A DNA stretch of 10,342 nt from JANLSO01 sp031362405 (GCA_031362405.1 JANLSO010000161.1:1-10342), one strand, 5' to 3'; shown: positions 1-7,534, numbered from the stretch's first letter. Translations and numbers: made by a program. Notes: generated by a model from the sequence alone, not told the origin.

Positions 1-1439
<1,439 letters not shown>

Positions 1440-1611
1440 CAGGGTCGTCTCCTTGCGGCTGCGGGGGGTGCCGAGTGGCGGTTGATACGGGGTACGGGCG
1501 GCATGGTGATATCTGCGTCGCCCCGTGTCAAGTCTTTGTGGTGACGATCTGCGCGGTAACGACTCAGATACTACGAACGGTGCATCGGACTTGATCTGTC
1601 AGGACTTGAGT
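1440..1611 (-). promoter_or_regulatory. dnaK leader and upstream region with repeated TCAAGTC half-sites
   Basis: Spacer upstream of dnaK, shared with the divergent gene. Read on the plus strand, GGACTTGA occurs at 1587-1594 and again at 1602-1609 (15-bp period), and the inverse TCAAGTC lies at 1528-1534. The second copy extends to CTTGAGT (1605-1611), one half of the HAIR inverted repeat (CTTGAGT-N7-ACTCAAG) bound by HspR, the usual repressor of actinobacterial dnaK operons. The matching ACTCAAG half is absent at the canonical spacing, so this is not a full HAIR element. On the minus strand TTGACA (complement of 1526-1531) could be a -35 box, but no good TAnnnT follows 16-18 bases later. A TAGTAT (complement of 1568-1573) is an alternative -10 without a clear -35. 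Heat-shock control is inferred from gene identity and half-sites only. Confidence 0.4.
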
Positions 1612-1628
1612 GCCTAGACCTTTGGCGC

Positions 1629-1664
1629 GTGACGGAAGCGGCCGCGGCGACGTACGTTCGGCAT
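1629..1664 (+). promoter_or_regulatory. Candidate leaderless promoter of the beta-propeller gene
   Basis: GTGACG at 1629-1634 matches four of six bases of the -35 consensus TTGACA. After an 18-base spacer comes TACGTT (1653-1658), which fits the actinobacterial -10 pattern TAnnnT. Six bases later is the A of the ATG at 1665, where transcription would be expected to begin, so the mRNA would have no leader. No Shine-Dalgarno sequence precedes the ATG, which agrees. This also argues against the in-frame GTG at 1629 being the start, since it would sit on the -35 box. Confidence 0.6.
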
Positions 1665-3695
1665 ATGACCCGCTTTCGCGCCCTGACCCTCGCCGCGCTC
1701 GTGGCCACGACATCGGTGGCCGCCGCCCCGGCCGTGGCCGCCAAGAAGACGGCGGCCCGCCTGGCGTCGTACCCGAGCTGCCAGGCATTTCTCGACGAGA
1801 CACGCTCTCGTGTGGCGCCGCTTGTCGGCGCCTACGGTGTGTCGGGGTATCCGGGCATCGGGGCACTCGCACGCGGCCGCGGCATCGAGGGCGGGCCGAT
1901 CGCGTTGCCCTCGGTCGCCGCGCCCGCCGCAGGTGAGGCTGCCGACCCCGTCGCGGGGGTCGACTTCTCGGGCACGAACGTCCAGGAGGAGGGCGTCGGC
2001 GAGCCGGATGTCGCCGTCTCCGATGGTCGCTACATCTACTCGGTGACCGACGGCACGGTGCGCATCATCGCCCCGGGCAACGGCAGCCCGACCATTGTGG
2101 CGTCGATCAGCTTCGAGGGGATCTCGAACACGCGCCTTCTGATCTCCGGCCGCCGCCTGCTGGTGATCAGCGACACGTATCGCCAGTGGTCCGAGAGCGG
2201 CCCCATCGAGGACATCCCCGTCAACTCCGGAGGCCCCATCTCGCAGGCGTTCTACTCGACCCCGGAGACGGTGGTGAACCTGGTCGACATCTCCGCGCCC
2301 ACGGCGCCGAAGGTGGTCGAGACCCTGAGCCTCGAGGGCAGCTTCGTCGCCGCGCGCTCGGTCGACGCGGTTGTGCGCCTGGTGACCTCCAGCCGCCCCG
2401 ACGTTCTGCCCCTGCAGTATCCGGTCAACCCGACGCCCCCGGCCACCCAGGCCGCAATCGTCGCGAACCGTGGTGTGGTCACATCCGCGCCGCTGGCCAC
2501 GTGGATCCCGACGATGACCCTTCAGAAGTCGGGCGCCGCCGTGAGCGCACCTCGGCGCGCGGTCCGCTGTCGTGAGATCCGTCGAGCGAAGACCTTCGCA
2601 GGGCTGGGGATGCTCACGGTGCAGACGATCGACCCGGCAAAGGGCCTGACGCCGGTCGACAGCGACGCCGTGATGACCGACGCCGAGACCGTCTACGGAT
2701 CGACCACGAGCCTCTACGTCGCCGGAACCCGGTGGTTCTCACCGGAGATCCTCGGTGGCACCGCCCCGGCCCCGGAGGGCGTCACGACGCAGATCCACCG
2801 CTTCGACATCACCGGCCGGGCCAGCACTCAGTACCGGGCGAGCGGCACCGTGCCCGGCTACATGCTGAGCCAGTGGTCGATGTCAGAGAAAGACGACGTG
2901 CTGCGGGCCGCGAGCACCGAGCAGCCTCCATGGAACGCGGGCGCGGAGAGCCAGAGCCAGAGCCGTGTGACTACGCTCAAACCCAACGGCGCGACGCTGG
3001 AGCGGATCGGCTCGGTTAATGGATTGGGCGAAGGTGAACAGATCTACGCGGTCCGATTCATCGGCGACCTCGGCTACGTGGTGACGTTCCGGCGCACGGA
3101 CCCGCTGTACGTCATCGACCTCTCCGACCCCACCCGGCCGACGGTGCGCGGCCAGCTGAAGATCCCCGGCTACTCGGCCTACCTGCACCCGGTCGGCGAG
3201 GACCTGCTGCTCGGCATCGGCCAGGACGCCGACGACACCGGCCGTGTGAAGGGCACCCAAGCCTCCCTGTTCGACGTCTCCGATCCGGCGTTCCCAAAGC
3301 GTCTGAGTGCCGTCTCCCTCGGCGGCCGCTGGTCGGAGGTCGAGTCCGACCACAAGGCCTTCCTCTACTGGGCGCCGAGTCGCCTGGCGGTTGTCCCCGT
3401 CGCCGGCGAGAACGGCTCGTATAGCTACTCATCCCGGGGAATCGGCCTGAAGATCGGCCGAGCCACCGGGTTGGCGACGACCTCTCCGATCGAACACCCC
3501 GACGCCGGTGGACAGCCCGCGCAGATCCGCCGCTTCATCGTGATCGGCGGCTCGCTCTACTCGGTCTCCGACAACGGCGTCGCCGCCGACCGCCTCGGCG
3601 ACTTCACTCGGACTGGCTGGGTGGCGTTCCCCAAGCCTCCACCAACGCCTCAGCCGACGCCCGTCCCCGGCCCGATGCCACTACCGGTGCGGTAG
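1665..3695 (+). CDS. Secreted beta-propeller domain-containing protein
   Basis: A 676-residue exported protein of the beta-propeller family often annotated as C-terminal beta-propeller domain-containing (Pfam Beta_propel). Residues 1 to about 26 are a Sec-type signal peptide: basic MTRFR, a hydrophobic alanine/valine/leucine core, and an AVAA cleavage region. There is no lipobox cysteine. The family hallmark FSGTNVQEEGVGEPDVA lies near residues 101-117, followed by DGRYIYSV. A second conserved block near residues 455-560 includes IYAVRFIGDLGYVVTFR, PLYVIDLSDPTRPTVRG and PGYSAYLHP. The C-terminus is a proline-rich tail (PKPPPTPQPTPVPGP). The ATG at 1665 is preferred over GTG at 1629 because it puts the signal peptide at the very N-terminus and fits the leaderless promoter. 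The role is unknown: there is no catalytic motif, and a cell-surface scaffold or binding role is only inferred. The gene is divergent from dnaK and monocistronic; the next gene begins 81 bases on. Confidence 0.85.
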   Translation: MTRFRALTLAALVATTSVAAAPAVAAKKTAARLASYPSCQAFLDETRSRVAPLVGAYGVSGYPGIGALARGRGIEGGPIALPSVAAPAAGEAADPVAGVDFSGTNVQEEGVGEPDVAVSDGRYIYSVTDGTVRIIAPGNGSPTIVASISFEGISNTRLLISGRRLLVISDTYRQWSESGPIEDIPVNSGGPISQAFYSTPETVVNLVDISAPTAPKVVETLSLEGSFVAARSVDAVVRLVTSSRPDVLPLQYPVNPTPPATQAAIVANRGVVTSAPLATWIPTMTLQKSGAAVSAPRRAVRCREIRRAKTFAGLGMLTVQTIDPAKGLTPVDSDAVMTDAETVYGSTTSLYVAGTRWFSPEILGGTAPAPEGVTTQIHRFDITGRASTQYRASGTVPGYMLSQWSMSEKDDVLRAASTEQPPWNAGAESQSQSRVTTLKPNGATLERIGSVNGLGEGEQIYAVRFIGDLGYVVTFRRTDPLYVIDLSDPTRPTVRGQLKIPGYSAYLHPVGEDLLLGIGQDADDTGRVKGTQASLFDVSDPAFPKRLSAVSLGGRWSEVESDHKAFLYWAPSRLAVVPVAGENGSYSYSSRGIGLKIGRATGLATTSPIEHPDAGGQPAQIRRFIVIGGSLYSVSDNGVAADRLGDFTRTGWVAFPKPPPTPQPTPVPGPMPLPVR

Positions 3696-3740
3696 CGCGG
3701 GCCGTACGGACTGAGACTCACCGCTCACCACTCCCCTGAG

Positions 3741-3776
3741 ATGAGCACGTCCTCACTGCAGGTTAGGCTTTGAGCC
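3741..3776 (+). promoter_or_regulatory. Candidate leaderless promoter of the HNH gene
   Basis: TAGGCT at 3764-3769 fits TAnnnT and lies seven bases before the GTG start at 3777. ATGAGC at 3741-3746, 17 bases upstream of it, is a poor -35 (three of six matches to TTGACA). No Shine-Dalgarno sequence precedes the GTG. The layout repeats that of two other genes here, which raises confidence above what this site would deserve alone. Confidence 0.45.
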
Positions 3777-4391
3777 GTGCCTGAACCCATCGACCAGAGC
3801 GACCTTCTCGAGCAAATCGTTGACTTCGTAGTTCCGTCGCGACCTCCATACGAGACGAGCGTTTACCTCTACCTGCTCCGAAGGAGCCGACTTATCGGCC
3901 AGCCGGGCGTCCAGGTGGGTAAGCGAACGATCGGCGAAGGGCCGGGCAAGGGAACTCGGTCAGGTCACGGCAACTACCAGCACATCACGGAAAAGCTGAC
4001 CAACCTCGCTCGCGAGGGTTTCATTGCGATCGGCGAGACGGATCGTTCAGGAACGACCTACTTGGTCAGCCTGCCGGCTGAGGTGCCCGTCGTGCGGGAG
4101 CGTATGGCAACCCTCGCTCCGGCTGCCGCGACCGTTAACCACTACCGTGACCCCGAGCTGCGAGACGAGCTGTTCGAACGTGACGAGTGGAAGTGCCGGT
4201 ACTGCGGCGAAGGTCTTTCACGTGAAACGGCCTCTCTGGATCACATCCATCCGGTCTCAAAAGGCGGGAATGACGACCCGGACAACCTTGCCGCGTGCTG
4301 CCTCATGTGCAATTCGCTCAAGTCGGGAACGACGTACGCGGAAGCAGCGCCTCAGATCTTGGAACGGTTGCGCCGGACTCGAACGGCCTGA
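3777..4391 (+). CDS. HNH endonuclease with N-terminal helical (winged-helix-like) domain
   Basis: A 204-residue protein. The C-terminal part is a zinc-structured HNH nuclease: CRYC at residues 140-143 and CLMC at 175-178 would hold the structural zinc; LDHIHPVSKGG at 154-164 carries the catalytic D155-H156; N170 in DNLAACC and N179 complete the usual pattern. Residues 1 to about 105 are helical with a terminal beta-like stretch (GFIAIGETDRSGTTYLVSLP), resembling a winged-helix DNA-binding domain; that is judged by eye. The GTG start follows a TAGGCT box seven bases upstream. There is no methyltransferase or restriction subunit beside it, so a classical restriction role is not supported; mobile-element remnant, defence or repair are open. 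By eye the gene has more A/T in third positions than its flanks, suggesting transfer. A parS-like palindrome lies in the segment coding for the loop between CRYC and LDH. Confidence 0.85.
   Translation: MPEPIDQSDLLEQIVDFVVPSRPPYETSVYLYLLRRSRLIGQPGVQVGKRTIGEGPGKGTRSGHGNYQHITEKLTNLAREGFIAIGETDRSGTTYLVSLPAEVPVVRERMATLAPAAATVNHYRDPELRDELFERDEWKCRYCGEGLSRETASLDHIHPVSKGGNDDPDNLAACCLMCNSLKSGTTYAEAAPQILERLRRTRTA
4214..4229. promoter_or_regulatory. parS: Near-consensus parS (ParB-binding) sequence inside the HNH gene
   Basis: The 16 bases TCTTTCACGTGAAACG match the bacterial chromosomal parS consensus TGTTTCACGTGAAACA at 14 positions, and 4215-4228 match the 14-bp core GTTTCACGTGAAAC at 13. TTTCACGTGAAA is a perfect 12-bp palindrome. 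Such A/T-rich arms are unexpected by chance in DNA this GC-rich. ParB loads at parS to organise origin-proximal DNA for segregation, and parS sites often lie inside genes. In the HNH frame these bases encode part of GLSRETA, a variable linker. Function here is inferred; no parA or parB gene is in the window. Confidence 0.6.
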
Positions 4392-4453
4392 TCGGCCCGC
4401 GACGGCGAGAGCGACGTCTGGTGGAGTCGTTGTGCCGACCGTGCGGTGTGTGG

Positions 4454-4465
4454 CACGATGATGGC
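4454..4465 (+). promoter_or_regulatory. Weak -10-like box before the antitoxin gene
   Basis: CACGAT at 4454-4459 is one base from TAnnnT and stands six bases before the antitoxin ATG, the same spacing as the leaderless promoters in this window. No convincing -35 or ribosome-binding site is visible. Toxin-antitoxin operators often overlap such a promoter, but no clear palindrome is present. Confidence 0.25.
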
Positions 4466-4702
4466 ATGCCGCGCACACGACTCAGCACAACGGTGGATTC
4501 AGATCTGCTCGACGGTGCCCGTCGGTCACGGGCGGGCGTCACCGACGCCGTCCTTATCGACGCCGCGCTCGAGGCCTTGCTCTCACGCAGTCGAGCCGCC
4601 GAGATCGACGCGAGCTACGCCGCCTACGTCGAGCATCCTCTCGATGAACCTGACGAGTGGGGCGATCTCGCATCGTTTCGCGAGGCAGCCGGCGCGTCGT
4701 GA
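4466..4702 (+). CDS. MazE-like ribbon-helix-helix antitoxin
   Basis: A 78-residue acidic protein encoded directly upstream of a MazF-type toxin. Residues 4-12 (TRLSTTVDS) form the N-terminal beta-strand typical of ribbon-helix-helix DNA-binding antitoxins, followed by two helices (LLDGARRSRAGVTDAVLIDA, then ALEALLSRS). The C-terminal half is acidic (EHPLDEPDEWGDLASF), the kind of flexible tail that blocks the toxin active site. Known members of this family autorepress their operon, so the same is inferred here. The ATG at 4466 is chosen because the strand begins directly after it and the only upstream alternative would overlap the HNH gene. Its TGA overlaps the toxin GTG (sequence GTGA at 4699-4702), so translation is coupled. 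Confidence 0.85.
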   Translation: MPRTRLSTTVDSDLLDGARRSRAGVTDAVLIDAALEALLSRSRAAEIDASYAAYVEHPLDEPDEWGDLASFREAAGAS

Positions 4703-5028
4703 CCGCGCTTCCGGCCCGGGGGGAGCTGTGGTGGTGCGAACTCCCCGAGATCGGCAGGCGCCCCGTCGTCGTCTTGTCCCGCGACGCAGCGATACCGCGA
4801 CTCAGGCGGGCCATCGTCGCGCCGTGCACCACAACGATCCGAGGGATCGCCACCGAGGTGGTGCTCGAACCCGGCGACGATCCGGTTCTCAGGCGCACGG
4901 CGATTAATCTCGACTCGGTCGAGAGCGTCTCCATCGCCACACTTGTCGCCCGCCTCGGCCGGCTCGCGGATTCGCGCATGCGAGAGATCTGCGGTGCTCT
5001 GGTGGTTGCCGTCGACTGTCGGGGCTGA
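4699..5028 (+). CDS. MazF/PemK-family endoribonuclease toxin
   Basis: A 109-residue toxin of the MazF/PemK (CcdB-fold) family, whose members cleave mRNA or tRNA at short sequences and stall growth when the antitoxin is lost. The N-terminal strand ARGELWWCELPE, then GRRPVVVLSRDAAI, is the family signature; the conserved arginine of this loop is present. TEVVLEPGDD and TAINLDSVESVSI form the middle strands, and the C-terminal helix LADSRMREICGALVVAV closes the domain. Length is normal and no frameshift is seen. The GTG at 4699 overlaps the antitoxin stop; a longer in-frame reading from 4657 would add antitoxin-antisense residues that precede the conserved strand, so it is not used. The stop codon abuts a strong hairpin at 5027-5061. 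Cleavage specificity cannot be read from the sequence. Confidence 0.9.
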   Translation: MTALPARGELWWCELPEIGRRPVVVLSRDAAIPRLRRAIVAPCTTTIRGIATEVVLEPGDDPVLRRTAINLDSVESVSIATLVARLGRLADSRMREICGALVVAVDCRG

Positions 5029-5061
5029 CCCCCGCATACCGCTCACGGAGATGCGGGGGTC
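5027..5061. terminator. Perfect 11-bp inverted repeat between convergent toxin genes
   Basis: GACCCCCGCAT (5027-5037) and ATGCGGGGGTC (5051-5061) pair perfectly around a 13-base loop, giving a GC-rich stem that begins inside the mazF stop codon. No T-tract follows on either strand, so it is not a textbook intrinsic terminator; actinobacterial terminators often lack one. Lying between two converging units it could end transcription from both sides, and it marks the likely limit of the AbiEii relic. Confidence 0.6.
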
Positions 5062-5072
5062 GACCTCGCCCG

Positions 5073-5633
5073 CTACCTGATCGGCCTCGAGCCGCCAAAT
5101 CGAGCTGCTCCGCAAACATGAGGACATCAAATCCACGGTCGCGGTCACCTGCCGCGCGCAGGAGCTCAGAGTCAGCGAACCGGCCGGATGCGCGGAAAGC
5201 ATCGACGTCGAGAAAATCTCGTGCCTCGGCCGGACCGAAAAGGGCCAGGACCTTCTTGCCAACGGCGTCTTTCAGGCTCAGAACCGGACCCACCGAGAGA
5301 GTCACGGGCGCCGATTCGCGCCAGTCGACACCGAGGTCCATCTCCACCTGCTCTCCCGCAGAGGTGGTGACGCGCAACTTCGCAAACTGAGGAAAGCGAC
5401 GGGCCACCGTAACCCCGTAGCCACCACGCTCCAGGCCCTCCGCGACGCTGGCGACGGCCGCATCGAACTTTGTATGTCCGTATCCGAAGTGAAGAGGTCG
5501 ATGTCGTTGGTGAGGCGATCGACCAGACCGTGTTCTCGAATCGCACCTGACCCCGCAAGCGCAAAGTCTGTTCCGCTGAGAGCAGCGAGAGCGCTTTGGG
5601 CGATCTCTCGTTGAGCGCCTCGTCTGTGCTCAC
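5073..5633 (-). pseudogene. AbiEii/AbiGii-type nucleotidyltransferase toxin, frameshifted
   Basis: Remnant of an AbiEii-family toxin, a nucleotidyltransferase of type IV toxin-antitoxin systems. The protein is spread over three frames. VSTDEALNE starts at the GTG at 5633. After a GAGAGA repeat (5604-5609) the next frame reads ALAALSGTDFALAGSGAIRE and then LTNDIDLFTSD, the GS...D-x-D core of the nucleotidyltransferase fold. After an AAA run (5469-5471) the third frame reads FDAAVASVAEGLERGGYG, RRFPQFAKLRV, LSLKDAVGKKVLALFG, RDFLDVDAF and FDVLMFAEQLD. Removing one GA and adding one A restores a continuous family-like sequence. The original C-terminus after FAEQLD is unclear; another break is likely, and 5073 (a stop in one frame) is an approximate end. 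The ancestral start overlapped the stop of the upstream partner (GTGA at 5630-5633). Real decay or a sequencing error are the alternatives; three events in about 220 bases between intact genes favour decay. Confidence 0.75.
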
Positions 5634-5648
5634 GCCGCGGGGATCAGC

Positions 5649-5969
5649 TCAGGAAAACGGTTCTCCCATGCAGCTCGCGCGCGCAGGCAGCACCAACCTC
5701 GGCCAAATCTCGATCAGAAGGTCTCGGTTGAGTAGCTCGATCTGATCGCCGGCCTGGCCCTCGGAGATCGTTGCCTGGTACGCGAGGACAACGCCCCCGA
5801 CCGAGTCGAGATTCACGATAGGAGTTAGGCCCCAGTACACATCGATGGGAAGCGTGATCAGCCCGGAACGCGGCCCGCGCAGCTCGTCAAGACTCTGCGG
5901 AGCGTCATGTGGCTTGATGTCGCGGTAGAAAACGCGGTCGTCCGCGGTGGGGGAGGAGCGGCTGGTCAT
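5649..5969 (-). CDS. Conserved hypothetical protein, partner of the AbiEii relic, frameshifted near its end
   Basis: A 106-codon frame directly upstream of the AbiEii remnant. I do not recognise a named family with certainty, but its layout (VFYRDIKPHDAPQSLDELRG, then PIDVYWGLTPIVNLDS, YQATISEGQAGDQIELLN, LLIEIWPRLVLPAR) resembles small actinobacterial proteins encoded before AbiEii-type toxins, so a cognate antitoxin-like role is inferred. The present C-terminus (ASCMGEPFS) is probably wrong. One frame over, RAAWENRFPELIPAA ends at a TGA (5630-5632) that overlaps the toxin GTG. Adding one GC unit to the CGCGCGCGC run at 5676-5684 joins the two into LPARARAAWENRFPEL. No promoter or ribosome-binding site is convincing before the ATG at 5969; the start is chosen because the recognisable protein begins soon after it. 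Divergent from xthA, 104 bases apart. Confidence 0.55.
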   Translation of the reverse strand: MTSRSSPTADDRVFYRDIKPHDAPQSLDELRGPRSGLITLPIDVYWGLTPIVNLDSVGGVVLAYQATISEGQAGDQIELLNRDLLIEIWPRLVLPARASCMGEPFS

Positions 5970-6061
5970 CGCGCAATTGATCGCCGGTCAGCGATTGGCG
6001 GTCGGATGCGCGTTCGGACAGGGAGAAGTTCGCGCCGAGGGTCGGACGAGCGGGACCTCGA

Positions 6062-6073
6062 TAGGTTGGTTCC
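6062..6073 (+). promoter_or_regulatory. Candidate leaderless promoter of xthA
   Basis: TAGGTT (6062-6067) fits TAnnnT and ends exactly six bases before the ATG at 6074, so transcription would start on the A of the start codon. No good -35 hexamer is seen 16-18 bases upstream, and no Shine-Dalgarno sequence precedes the ATG. Confidence 0.5.
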
Positions 6074-6928
6074 ATGAGGATCGCCACCTGGAACGTCAAC
6101 TCGGTGCGACAGCGGATGCCGCGCCTGCTGCCGTGGCTCGATGAGCGGCGCCCCGACATCGTGTGCCTGCAGGAGACCAAGCTCGCCGACGGGGCGTTCG
6201 CCGAGTTGCTCGGCGAAGAGCTGGAGGGGCGCGGGTACGTGTTCGCGGCCCACGGTCAGGCCCAGTGGAACGGGGTGGCGATCCTCTCGCGCGTGGGCCT
6301 CGACGACGCCGTGACCGGTCTCGACGGGGCGCCCGGCTGGGAGGGGCCCGAGGCGCGGGCCGTCGCCGCGACGTGCGGCGGGGTGCGCGTCCACTGCCTG
6401 TACGTCCCGAACGGGCGGGAGCCCGACTCCGACCACTACCGCTATAAACTGGAGTGGCTCGCCGCGCTGCGCGACGTTGTCGCCGCCGGGCCGGCCGATG
6501 CGATGGTGCTCGGCGACATCAACATCGCGCCCACCGACGCCGACGTGTTCGACCCGGGCGCGTTCATCGGCCAGACCCATGTCACGCCACCGGAGCGGGC
6601 GGCGCTCGGCGCGCTGCTGTCGCTCGGGCTGCACGACGTGGTGCGTGAACGCTGGCCGTCGGATCGCATCTTCACGTACTGGGACTACCGGGCCGGCATG
6701 TTCCACAAGGACCTCGGCATGAGAATCGACCTGGCTCTCGCCTCCGGGTCGGTCGCCGCACGCGTGAAGGCCGCCTGGGTCGACCGGCAGGCCCGCAAGG
6801 GCAGCGGCCCGAGCGACCATGCTCCGGTGATGGTCGATCTCGACGGGGCGCCCGACGGGGACATCGGCCCGATGGTGCCACCACCGTCGGCGAAGCCCGG
6901 CCGGGGCAGCTCGGCCACGCTGCCTTAG
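6074..6928 (+). CDS. xthA: Exodeoxyribonuclease III (AP endonuclease)
   Basis: Magnesium-dependent nuclease of the ExoIII branch of the endonuclease/exonuclease/phosphatase fold. It incises DNA 5' to abasic sites and trims 3' ends in base-excision repair. The 284 residues begin MRIATWNVNSVRQR; N7 and E34 (LQETK) keep the numbering of the E. coli enzyme. Further active-site residues are Y110 in YVPNGRE, D148 and N150 in GDINIAPT, and D248-H249 in SDHAPV; HKDLGMRIDL precedes the last motif. All expected catalytic residues are present. The last 35 or so residues after SDHAPVMVDL are low-complexity (PPPSAKPGRGSSATLP) and go beyond the fold. The start fits the family exactly. Downstream it converges with lutC, the stops being 12 bases apart. 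Confidence 0.96.
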   Translation: MRIATWNVNSVRQRMPRLLPWLDERRPDIVCLQETKLADGAFAELLGEELEGRGYVFAAHGQAQWNGVAILSRVGLDDAVTGLDGAPGWEGPEARAVAATCGGVRVHCLYVPNGREPDSDHYRYKLEWLAALRDVVAAGPADAMVLGDINIAPTDADVFDPGAFIGQTHVTPPERAALGALLSLGLHDVVRERWPSDRIFTYWDYRAGMFHKDLGMRIDLALASGSVAARVKAAWVDRQARKGSGPSDHAPVMVDLDGAPDGDIGPMVPPPSAKPGRGSSATLP

Positions 6929-6940
6929 TCGCGCTGACGG

Positions 6941-7534
6941 CTAGCGGACCTCGAGAAGTTCCCCGTCGAGCAGGATGACGTGCACCGCGCAGGGGCCGTG
7001 GACTCCAAGGACCAGGGTTTTTTCGATGTCCGCGGTCCGGCTCGGGCCGCTCTGGAGAGACAGAGATGAGATTCCTTCGGCGCGGGCGGGGCCGCGCAGG
7101 AACTCGGCGAGGCCGGACACAAGGCGAGTGCTCTCGACCACGCAGATGTGGTTCGGGGCGATCAGTGCACCGGCGCGGCCGGCGAGGCCTCCGGTGACGA
7201 TGCTTCCCGTGGCCGCAATCGCGGAGACGCAGCCGGTCACGTTGGCGTCGAGGGCGCCGACAGCCTCGCGATCGTCGGCGATGTTCTCGTAGCGGAATAC
7301 GTCGAAGTCGGCGTTCGTCAGGGTCAGGAAGAGCGGGTGACGGGCGTCGTCGAGGTCGGCGGTGAGCGTGACGCGCTGGGCGTTCATCTCGCGCAGGCGG
7401 GCGACGATCGCCGCGCCGAGGGCGTCCGGGCCGGCGGTCTCGACAGTGGCCGACACCGCGGCGGCTTCGGCGAGGAAACGCTCGGCGACATCCTCGCCAG
7501 GGCGCAGCTCGGTGGGTGCGAAGGGGGTGATCAT
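6941..7534 (-). CDS. lutC: LutC, LUD-domain subunit of the lactate oxidation complex
   Basis: A 197-residue LUD-domain protein (LutC/YkgG family), the third component of the LutABC system that oxidises L-lactate to pyruvate in the cytoplasm or at the membrane. The domain signature is at the C-terminal end: SLQSGPSRTADIE (residues 159-171) and GVHGP (177-181), ending in HVILLDGELLEV. Upstream, AATGSIVTGGLAG and APNHICVVE are the usual core strands. The ATG at 7534 shares one base with the lutB stop (TGATG), so it is the coupled start; a longer frame reading back to 7714 merely overlaps lutB and adds a basic, non-conserved stretch. It is somewhat shorter than the roughly 240-residue Bacillus protein, mainly at the N-terminus. 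Last gene of the operon. No terminator is evident after its TAG. Confidence 0.9.
   Translation of the reverse strand: MITPFAPTELRPGEDVAERFLAEAAAVSATVETAGPDALGAAIVARLREMNAQRVTLTADLDDARHPLFLTLTNADFDVFRYENIADDREAVGALDANVTGCVSAIAATGSIVTGGLAGRAGALIAPNHICVVESTRLVSGLAEFLRGPARAEGISSLSLQSGPSRTADIEKTLVLGVHGPCAVHVILLDGELLEVR

Noticed and set aside
1588..1611. Canonical HAIR operator (CTTGAGT-N7-ACTCAAG)
   Set aside because: Only one half-site is present; the second copy is a direct repeat, not the inverted half at 7-base spacing.
1629..1664. In-frame GTG extending the beta-propeller protein by 12 residues
   Set aside because: It would bury the signal peptide behind extra residues, and it coincides with the candidate -35 box.
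3681..3695. CTACCG-GTG-CGGTAG hairpin at the end of the beta-propeller gene as a terminator
   Set aside because: Only six base pairs with a 3-base loop and no T-tract; it could be chance in coding sequence.
5966..6820. A 284-codon minus-strand frame opposite xthA
   Set aside because: Antisense shadow; all ExoIII catalytic motifs are on the plus strand.
6905..6924. GGCAGC/GCTGCC stem at the end of xthA as a terminator
   Set aside because: Six base pairs lying inside the coding region, and not distinguishable from chance in GC-rich DNA.
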